Shown: positions 58,440 through 64,000 of the stretch, piece by piece
How positions within the stretch are numbered: position 1 is the first letter of the stretch
How the letters are laid out: each line of letters begins with the position of its first letter
DNA from: Gordonia rubripertincta
GTDB taxonomy: Bacteria; Actinomycetota; Actinomycetes; Mycobacteriales; Mycobacteriaceae
Direction: 5' to 3'
NCBI RefSeq assembly: GCF_038024875.1
Contig: NZ_CP136136.1
Location: forward strand, 4,836,001-4,900,000
Length of the DNA stretch: 64,000 nt
Position numbers and translations under genes: made by a program
The notes under the pieces: model-generated
Told to the model about the DNA's origin: nothing
Database searches by the model: none
The model's input: the letters and a program-made list of their open reading frames with translations, nothing else

Positions 58440-58609
58440 TTGTCAGGTCTCACTCTCGTCGGGTCCGCTTTGAGTCGCGCGCGAGCGGGTTTGTCGGTGA
58501 CAATGTGTGCCACAGTGTATTGGGCTCACGGCGAACGGTGTTCGCCGCGCAGCGCCCGTTGCCGCCGGATTCGACCGCCCGGGTCGGCGAGGGGGCACAA
58601 ACGGAGAGG

Positions 58610-58855
58610 ATGTCCGTGGTTCAGGCATACATACTGATCCAGACCGAGGTCGGTAGAGCCGCCCTGGCGGCGGCGACGATCGCCGAGATCTCGGGTGTCG
58701 CCTCATCCGAAGAGGTCAGCGGACCCTACGACGTGATCGTTCGCGTGGATGCCGCCGATGCCACGCAGCTCACCGAGAACGTGGTCCCGCAGATCCAGAA
58801 GGTCGACGGGATCACCCGCACCCTGACCTGTCCGGTGGTCGGCAACACCCGTTAG
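58610..58855 (+). CDS. Stand-alone Lrp/AsnC ligand-binding domain protein
   Basis: 81-residue RAM/AsnC-type domain without a DNA-binding helix-turn-helix: MSVVQAYILIQTEVGRAALA, EVSGPYDVIVRVDAADATQL and VDGITRTLTCPVV. Such single-domain proteins bind amino acids and may tune full-length Lrp regulators. ATG 58610 with GGAGAG immediately upstream; GTG 58616 is an alternative. The 170-bp region to thiL holds both promoters. Confidence 0.87.
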   Translation: MSVVQAYILIQTEVGRAALAAATIAEISGVASSEEVSGPYDVIVRVDAADATQLTENVVPQIQKVDGITRTLTCPVVGNTR

Positions 58856-58902
58856 TCCCGGTTCCGCGGGGTACCGACGTCGTCGCAGACCTGTTCGGCT
58901 CT

Positions 58903-58908
58903 TACTGT
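58903..58908 (+). promoter_or_regulatory. -10 box for leaderless DUF3515 gene
   Basis: TACTGT, a full TANNNT match, six bases before GTG 58915. No Shine-Dalgarno precedes the GTG, which supports leaderless expression. Confidence 0.5.
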
Positions 58909-58914
58909 GGTGGC

Positions 58915-59565
58915 GTGACGTCAGCAGGTTCGGATGACACCCCGCAGGATCCCGTGGACGACAAGGCGGACGACCCGGTCGCCGGTGATCCGGCCCGTGG
59001 TGATGACGCCGTGTCCACCGAGGACCCCACCGCCGTCGAGCGCTACGGCACCGATTCCCGGCTGAGTCCTGCGCTCATCGCCACCCTCGTCGCCATCCCC
59101 ATCATGGTGATCGCAGGGTTCATCGCGTTCGCCGCGCTGCGCCCCGATGCGGTGAACCCCGTCGAGTCCTATGCGGCGGACGGCAGCGCATCGGCGGACT
59201 GCACGCGACTGCTCGAGGCGGTGCCGCAGACCTTCGAGGGATTCGGCGACAAGGAGGTCTCCGGGGACCGGGCGACCTGGCCCGCGGAGGGGTCCGGCGA
59301 CGACCTGACCCTCCGCTGTGGCGTGACCCGGCCGGCGGAACTGTCCCCGACGAGCAACCTCCAGGAGATCCACGCCGCGGGCCAGGCCGGTGTGCAGTGG
59401 TTCATCACCGACACCGTCGACGGTTCCGGGCAGGCCTATGTGTGCGTCGACCATCGCCCATACGTCGCACTGTGGGTCCCGTCGAATGCCGGGAACGGTC
59501 CGATCACCGACATCTCGGGTCTCATCGATCAGACACTCGAACGCGGACCGCTCGACTTCGGCTGA
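58915..59565 (+). CDS. DUF3515 family membrane-anchored protein
   Basis: A 216-residue protein. An acidic disordered N-terminus (about 1-50) precedes one transmembrane helix (LIATLVAIPIMVIAGFIAFA, about 53-73); the rest is extracytoplasmic with conserved cysteines (DCTRLLEAVPQ, LRCGVTRP, YVCVDHRPYV). The family is common in actinobacteria at this position relative to thiL and gpsA (Rv2980, from memory). Function unknown. Possible cell-envelope role. GTG 58915. Confidence 0.85.
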   Translation: MTSAGSDDTPQDPVDDKADDPVAGDPARGDDAVSTEDPTAVERYGTDSRLSPALIATLVAIPIMVIAGFIAFAALRPDAVNPVESYAADGSASADCTRLLEAVPQTFEGFGDKEVSGDRATWPAEGSGDDLTLRCGVTRPAELSPTSNLQEIHAAGQAGVQWFITDTVDGSGQAYVCVDHRPYVALWVPSNAGNGPITDISGLIDQTLERGPLDFG

Positions 59566-59588
59566 CCGCGCCCGGATTCCGCGGTTCA
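59563..59588. terminator. Weak hairpin between DUF3515 gene and gpsA
   Basis: CTGACCGCG and CGCGGTTCAG pair over about 9 bp with one bulge. Between converging genes. No strong T-run. Confidence 0.4.
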
Positions 59589-59598
59589 GTCGAGGGGC

Positions 59599-60606
59599 TC
59601 AGTCCCGGTAGATCTCCGGCTTGGCGCTGCGGCCGAGCAGGGAGTTGATGGCGTCGGCAACCGACTGCCCGTCGTGGCACACCTTGTGGACCGCGTCGGT
59701 GAGCGGCATCGGGACCTGATGCTTCTCGGCGAGCGCACGCACCGACGAACACGACTTCACGCCCTCGGCGACCTGCCCGTTGGTGGCCGCCTGCGCCTCG
59801 GCCATCGTCGCGCCCTCGCCCAGCCGCGCACCGAAGGTCCGGTTGCGCGACAACGGGGACGAACAGGTCGCGACCAGGTCGCCCACGCCCGCGAGTCCGG
59901 CGAGGGTCTCGATCTGCGCGCCGACGGCCACACCGAGGCGGATGGTCTCGGCGAGACCGCGGGTGATGATCGTGGCGAGCGTGTTCTGGCCGAATCCGAC
60001 GCCGCTGGCGATACCGCATGCAAGCGCGATCACGTTCTTCGCCGAGCCGCCGATCTCGCAACCGATGACGTCGGTGTTGGTATACGGGCGGAAGTAGCGC
60101 GTGCTGAAGGCGCTCTGCAGGGTGACCGCACGGGATTCGTCGGTGCAGGCGATGACGGTCGCGGCCGGCTGCCCTTCGGCGACCTCGTGAGCGAGGTTGG
60201 GCCCGGTGAGGACCGCGACGCGGTCGTCGGCGACGCCGGTGACCTCGGCGATGACCTCGCTCATCCGCAGCAGCGTGCTGGTCTCGATGCCCTTGGCGAG
60301 CGACACGAGCGACGCGTCGGAGCCGATGTGCGGGGTCCACTGCTTGAGGTTCTCCCGCAGCGACTGCGACGGCACCCCGCAGACGACGATGTCGGCCCCG
60401 CTCAGGGCCTCGACCGAGTCGCTGGTCGCAGTGAGTTCTTCCGGCAACGTGATGTCCGACAGGTAGTTCGGATTGACGTGTTCGGAGTTGATCGCATCGG
60501 CCAGTTCTGGGCGTCGTGCCCAGATGACCGTCTCGGTCCCCGCGTCGACGAGCACCTTCGCCACCGCCGTACCCCAGGATCCAGCACCCATGACCGCCGC
60601 GCGCAC
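59599..60606 (-). CDS. gpsA: Glycerol-3-phosphate dehydrogenase [NAD(P)+]
   Basis: Makes sn-glycerol-3-phosphate from dihydroxyacetone phosphate for phospholipid synthesis. The 335 residues contain the Rossmann motif VMGAGSWGTAVAKVL near the start, SLAKGIE, GPNLAHEVAEGQP, and the catalytic Lys in EIGGSAKNVIALA. GTG 60606 has AGGAGG about six bases upstream, which sets it as the start over the longer frame from 60636. In mycobacteria ddlA lies between this gene and the DUF3515 gene; it is absent here. Confidence 0.96.
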   Translation of the reverse strand: MRAAVMGAGSWGTAVAKVLVDAGTETVIWARRPELADAINSEHVNPNYLSDITLPEELTATSDSVEALSGADIVVCGVPSQSLRENLKQWTPHIGSDASLVSLAKGIETSTLLRMSEVIAEVTGVADDRVAVLTGPNLAHEVAEGQPAATVIACTDESRAVTLQSAFSTRYFRPYTNTDVIGCEIGGSAKNVIALACGIASGVGFGQNTLATIITRGLAETIRLGVAVGAQIETLAGLAGVGDLVATCSSPLSRNRTFGARLGEGATMAEAQAATNGQVAEGVKSCSSVRALAEKHQVPMPLTDAVHKVCHDGQSVADAINSLLGRSAKPEIYRD

Positions 60607-60731
60607 CGCACTCCTCCTGCCCCGGGTCCGTTTCACCGGACCGAACGACTACCTGACCACCCTAATGCCACTCCCGTGTCGACAGACCCGGAATGTCACC
60701 CGCGGCCCCCCGGTGGACCATGATGGTCAGC

Positions 60732-61481
60732 ATGGACCACAGCGCCGTCGACATGAGCGTCGCCCTCAGCACTGCCTCGGGGACCCCCGTGGCCGGCGGG
60801 GCGACGGTCGTGGCCGTGCTGGCGGTCAAGAGTCTGCATCGCGCGAAGTCGAGGCTGGCGGCCACCCTGTCGTCGGCCATCGGCCACGACGATCCGACGA
60901 CCCGCGGCTCGCTGGTCCTCGCGATGTTCCTCGACACCGTCGAAGCGCTGCGCGGTGCCGGCGTCTCGCGGGTGGTGGTCGTCAGTCCCGACGACGACGT
61001 GCTCGCCGCCGCCCGGCGCACGGGCACCCATGGACTGCCCGAGTTGCCCTTCCCGACCGCGGGATCGGGACTGAATGTCGCCTTCGGTCACGGTGCACGG
61101 TGGGCGCGGGAGACGTGGCCCGATTCGATGCGGGTCGTGTTCGTCCAGGCCGATCTGCCGGCTGCGACGAGCGACTCGTTGCGCGAGGTCCTGCACGAAG
61201 CGCCGGCACATCGCCTCAGCTTCCTCACCGACCGCGACGGGACCGGCACCGTTCTGCTGCACGGCACCCTCACCCCCGACGACACCGGCGCCCTCGACGA
61301 CGCACCGCGTTTCGGCCCGGGATCGGCGGCCGCGCACCGAGCTGCAGGCGCCGTCGAACTCGACCCCGCGCACACGCGATGGACCGATCTGCGCACCGAC
61401 GTCGACACCGCCACCGATCTCGACGCCGCGCGCGCACTCGGTCTCGGCCCCCACACCGCCGAGGCCCTGCGTCGCCTGTGA
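60732..61481 (+). CDS. fbiD: Phosphoenolpyruvate/phospholactate guanylyltransferase (FbiD/CofC)
   Basis: Coenzyme F420 biosynthesis: activates phosphoenolpyruvate (in mycobacteria) or 2-phospholactate with GTP. MobA-like nucleotidyltransferase fold: VVAVLAVKSLHRAKSRLA (GTP site with K/R), FLDTVEALRGAGVSRVVVVS, VFVQADLPAATSD (Asp metal site) and RFGPGSAAAHRAAGAV, all seen in the actinobacterial FbiD family. Position between gpsA and ppk1 matches Rv2983. The start is uncertain: ATG 60732 gives 249 residues, and ATG codons at 60693 and just upstream of 60732 (60722, MVSMDH) are also possible; no clear ribosome site. Confidence 0.88.
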   Translation: MDHSAVDMSVALSTASGTPVAGGATVVAVLAVKSLHRAKSRLAATLSSAIGHDDPTTRGSLVLAMFLDTVEALRGAGVSRVVVVSPDDDVLAAARRTGTHGLPELPFPTAGSGLNVAFGHGARWARETWPDSMRVVFVQADLPAATSDSLREVLHEAPAHRLSFLTDRDGTGTVLLHGTLTPDDTGALDDAPRFGPGSAAAHRAAGAVELDPAHTRWTDLRTDVDTATDLDAARALGLGPHTAEALRRL

Positions 61482-61604
61482 CGACGCTTTTCGTCACTTC
61501 TGGAAGCGCGTGACTTCGCCTGTCGCACCATGCCGATTCGGACATCGGGGCGGCGGCGGTGAGGTGCCGGCCGCCGACCCATGCCAAGCGCGGCGGGTTT
61601 GGTC

Positions 61605-61610
61605 CATGAT
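61605..61610 (+). promoter_or_regulatory. Candidate -10 box of leaderless ppk1
   Basis: CATGAT matches TANNNT at positions 2 and 6 and lies six bases before GTG 61617, which lacks a Shine-Dalgarno. Weak evidence. Confidence 0.3.
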
Positions 61611-61616
61611 TGACGG

Positions 61617-63812
61617 GTGAGCCCTGCCGACGAGACCTCATCGACCACCGCGACTGTCACGACCACGCCGATCCCCAATGCGCCGCCGGCCGCAACCCTC
61701 GTCCCCGACGAGTCCGCAGACCTGCCCGAGGACCGGTACCTGAACCGCGAATTGAGTTGGCTCGACTTCAACTCCCGTGTTCTGGCCCTCGCCGAGGACA
61801 CCTCGCTGCCACTGCTCGAGCGCGCGAAGTTCCTCGCCATCTTCGCCTCCAACCTCGACGAGTTCTTCATGGTGCGGGTCGCCGGCCTGAAGCGTCGTGA
61901 CGAGACGGGGCTGTCGGTCCGGTCCGCCGACGGGTTGTCCCCGCGCGAACAGTTGATGCGCATCGCCGGGCGCACACAGAGCATCGCCGACCGCCATGCC
62001 CGGGTCTTCCTCGACTCGGTGCGGCCGGCGTTGGCCGCCAACGACATCTATGTCGTGTCCTGGTCGCAGTTGACCGACGAGCAGCGTGCCCGCATGGTCG
62101 ATTACTTCCAGGACGAGGTCTTCCCCGTGCTGACGCCACTGGCCGTCGACCCGGCTCACCCGTTCCCGTACATCAGTGGCCTGTCGTTGAACCTCGCGGT
62201 GACCGTCAAGGACGTCAACGAAAGCGGCGAGCACTTCGCGCGAGTGAAGGTCCCCGACAATGTGAATCGCTTCATCCGGGTCGATCAGCTGGTGCCCTAC
62301 CGCGGCACCGACGACGGGCGCCCCAAGCAGGCGGTGTACCTCCCGATGGAACATCTCATCGCCGCGAACCTGGGCACCCTGTTCCCGGGCATGGAAGTCG
62401 TTGAACATCACGCCTTCCGGATCACCCGCAACGCCGACTTCGAGGTCGAGGAGGACCGCGACGAGGACCTCCTGCAGGCGCTCGAGCGGGAACTCGCCCG
62501 ACGCCGATTCGGCTCGCCGGTGCGACTCGAGGTGGCCGACGACATGAGCGAGCACATGCTCGATCTATTGCTGCGCGAACTCGACGTGAACCCGGCCGAC
62601 GTCATCCAGGTGCCCGGTCTGCTCGACCTGTCTTCGCTTTTCGAGCTCTACGACCTCGACCGGCCACATCTGAAGGACCGCCCGTTCGTGCCCGGCACGC
62701 ATCCGGCATTCGGCGAACGGGAGACGCCCAAGAGCGTCTTCTCCACGCTGCGCGAGGGTGATGTCCTCGTGCACCACCCCTACGACTCGTTCTCGACGAG
62801 CGTGCAGCGTTTCATCGAACAGGCCGCGGCCGACCCGCAGGTCCTCGCGATCAAGCAGACGCTGTACCGCACCTCGGGTGACTCCCCGATCGTCAACGCG
62901 CTCATCGACGCCGCCGAGGCGGGCAAGCAGGTCGTGGCGCTGGTGGAGATCAAGGCCCGCTTCGACGAGCAGGCCAACATCAAGTGGGCACGCCAACTCG
63001 AGCAGGCGGGAGTGCACGTCGTCTACGGACTCGTAGGACTCAAGACGCACTGCAAGACGTGCCTGGTGGTACGGCGCGAGGGCTCGACCATCAAGCGGTA
63101 CTGCCACATCGGGACCGGCAACTACAACCCGAAGACCGCGCGGCTCTACGAGGACGTGGGCCTGCTGACCGCCGCTCCCGACATCGGCGCGGACCTCACC
63201 GACCTGTTCAACACCCTGACCGGCTACTCCCGCAAGAAGGAGTACCGGAACATCCTCGTTGCCCCGCAGGGCATCCGGGCGGGGATCATCAAACGCATCA
63301 ACCGCGAGATCGAGCTGTTCCGCGCAGGCGACGACCGCGCCCGCGTGCAGTTGAAGGCCAACGCGCTGGTCGACGAGCAGGTGATCGACGCGCTGTATCG
63401 CGCGTCGCAGAACGGGGTTCCGGTCGACGTGGTGGTCCGCGGCATCAGCGCACTCCGCCCGGGGATGGAAGGTGTCAGCGACAACATCCACGTCCGGTCG
63501 ATCCTCGGACAGTTCCTCGAACACTCCCGAATCCTGCATTTCGGTGCCCAGAACGAGTATTGGATCGGCAGCGCCGACATGATGCACCGCAATCTCGACC
63601 GCCGCGTCGAGGTGATGGTGAACGTGCGCGACAAACGCCTCGCCGGCGAACTCGGCGACATCTTCGCCTCCGCGCTCGACCCCCGTACCCGTTGCTGGGT
63701 CCTGCAGACCGACGGCAGCTGGGTGGCCTCCCCCGCCGCCGGAGAAGAGGTCCGGGATCATCAACGACAGATGATGCGCCGCAATCGTCGTCGGCCGGAG
63801 ACCAATTCGTGA
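61617..63812 (+). CDS. ppk1: Polyphosphate kinase 1
   Basis: Polymerises ATP gamma-phosphate into polyphosphate at the membrane. The 731 residues have the four usual domains: YLNRELSWLDFNSRVL (N domain), the head domain, and two PLD-like catalytic domains. The autophosphorylated His is H497 in RYCHIGTGNYN; H478 in LKTHCKTCLVV is the second conserved His. A ~35-residue Thr/Pro-rich N-terminal extension precedes the conserved part. GTG 61617. It is followed 39 bp later by a MutT gene, as in mycobacteria (Rv2984-Rv2985). Confidence 0.97.
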   Translation: MSPADETSSTTATVTTTPIPNAPPAATLVPDESADLPEDRYLNRELSWLDFNSRVLALAEDTSLPLLERAKFLAIFASNLDEFFMVRVAGLKRRDETGLSVRSADGLSPREQLMRIAGRTQSIADRHARVFLDSVRPALAANDIYVVSWSQLTDEQRARMVDYFQDEVFPVLTPLAVDPAHPFPYISGLSLNLAVTVKDVNESGEHFARVKVPDNVNRFIRVDQLVPYRGTDDGRPKQAVYLPMEHLIAANLGTLFPGMEVVEHHAFRITRNADFEVEEDRDEDLLQALERELARRRFGSPVRLEVADDMSEHMLDLLLRELDVNPADVIQVPGLLDLSSLFELYDLDRPHLKDRPFVPGTHPAFGERETPKSVFSTLREGDVLVHHPYDSFSTSVQRFIEQAAADPQVLAIKQTLYRTSGDSPIVNALIDAAEAGKQVVALVEIKARFDEQANIKWARQLEQAGVHVVYGLVGLKTHCKTCLVVRREGSTIKRYCHIGTGNYNPKTARLYEDVGLLTAAPDIGADLTDLFNTLTGYSRKKEYRNILVAPQGIRAGIIKRINREIELFRAGDDRARVQLKANALVDEQVIDALYRASQNGVPVDVVVRGISALRPGMEGVSDNIHVRSILGQFLEHSRILHFGAQNEYWIGSADMMHRNLDRRVEVMVNVRDKRLAGELGDIFASALDPRTRCWVLQTDGSWVASPAAGEEVRDHQRQMMRRNRRRPETNS

Positions 63813-63851
63813 CCGGCCGGTCGCGGCGCCCCTTCCCGACGGTGATCACCG

Positions 63852-64000
63852 ATGGGTAAGACCCCGCCGAAGAACGTGTGGGCCGCGGGCGCCGTGGTCT
63901 GGCGTCCGTCGCCGTCGGGCTCGACGGCGACGGAAGACGTGGAGATCGCCGTCGTCCACCGGCCGCGCTACGACGACTGGACGATCCCCAAGGGCAAGGG
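63852..64000 (+). CDS. mutT1: MutT/Nudix hydrolase, 5' end only
   Basis: The first 49 codons of a Nudix protein: MGKTPPKNVWAAGAVVWRPS, then VEIAVVHRPRYDDWTIPKGK, running into the Nudix box that would follow just outside. The start matches the MutT1 family (8-oxo-GTP/dGTP sanitising, with a C-terminal histidine-phosphatase domain in mycobacteria). ATG 63852; the gene continues beyond the window. Symbol by synteny with Rv2985. Confidence 0.82.
   Translation, partial: MGKTPPKNVWAAGAVVWRPSPSGSTATEDVEIAVVHRPRYDDWTIPKGK

Noticed and set aside
1..64000. tRNA, rRNA, insertion sequences or prophage
   Set aside because: I looked in the gaps longer than ~100 bp and saw no cloverleaf, rRNA segment, transposase or integrase.

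Overview
The window is high-GC DNA with actinobacterial signatures: GTG starts, long chains of 4-nt ATGA/GTGA overlaps, mycothiol-, F420- and methylglucose-lipopolysaccharide-type genes, and leaderless-looking promoters. Gene order follows two blocks of the mycobacterial chromosome (from memory, around Rv2372-Rv2427 and Rv2973-Rv2985), with differences. I infer a member of the Mycobacteriales, most likely Gordonia or a close relative. Almost all of the DNA is coding. I saw no tRNA, rRNA, CRISPR array, insertion sequence or prophage.

Layout. 1-4.3 kb: end of an alpha/beta hydrolase, rsmE, dnaJ2 and hrcA, then a divergent conserved gene closed by a strong bidirectional terminator. 4.3-11.4 kb: hemW, then an assimilatory sulfur operon (leader peptide, sirA, cysH, cysD, cysN, sirohydrochlorin chelatase). 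11.4-17.8 kb: two tiny membrane proteins, a GH15 glycosidase, and the sulfate ABC transporter subI-cysT-cysW-cysA. 17.9-22.8 kb: CDF metal exporter, M3 peptidase, lepA. 22.8-28.9 kb: hydrolase/PemK-like pair, a transglutaminase/alpha-E/ATP-grasp operon, a sulfotransferase-like gene. 28.9-40.0 kb: rpsT, holA, an accessory insert (HD-GYP/LuxR regulator, a frameshifted methyltransferase, an unknown gene), comEC-comEA, degV, octT, gpgP, rsfS, nadD. 40.1-43.7 kb: VWA protein, MoxR ATPase, proA.

43.8-49.0 kb is the most distinctive stretch. It holds a CsoR-superfamily repressor whose ligand pattern (Cys-Cys, no His) points to a persulfide/sulfane-sulfur sensor, three matching operators (one a 38-bp perfect palindrome with mirrored -10 boxes), a small zinc-ribbon-like protein, a DUF2892 membrane protein, an MMPL transporter, a DUF302 protein and a DsbA-like protein with a CPFA active site. 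A membrane-anchored HNH nuclease follows. This island sits where one conserved block ends (proA) and the other begins (recG).

49.2-64 kb: recG, a DAK2/FakA-like gene, rpmB, an enoyl-CoA hydratase, ung, a gamma carbonic anhydrase, a glutamine-synthetase-like gene, thiL with an N-terminal 24-bp minisatellite, an Lrp ligand-binding-only protein, a DUF3515 protein, gpsA, fbiD, ppk1 and the start of a mutT gene.

Sulfur is the common thread: uptake (subI-cysTWA), activation (cysDN), reduction (cysH, sirA), the siroheme chelatase, a probable leader-peptide attenuator, a methanethiol methyltransferase remnant, a sulfotransferase-like gene and a candidate persulfide-stress regulon all lie within 48 kb. 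The best leads are the leader-peptide/hairpin device upstream of sirA, the symmetric promoter-operator of the CstR-like island, in-frame tandem repeats in thiL and nadD, and the one-base frameshift that fuses a methyltransferase reading frame to an HD-GYP/LuxR regulator.
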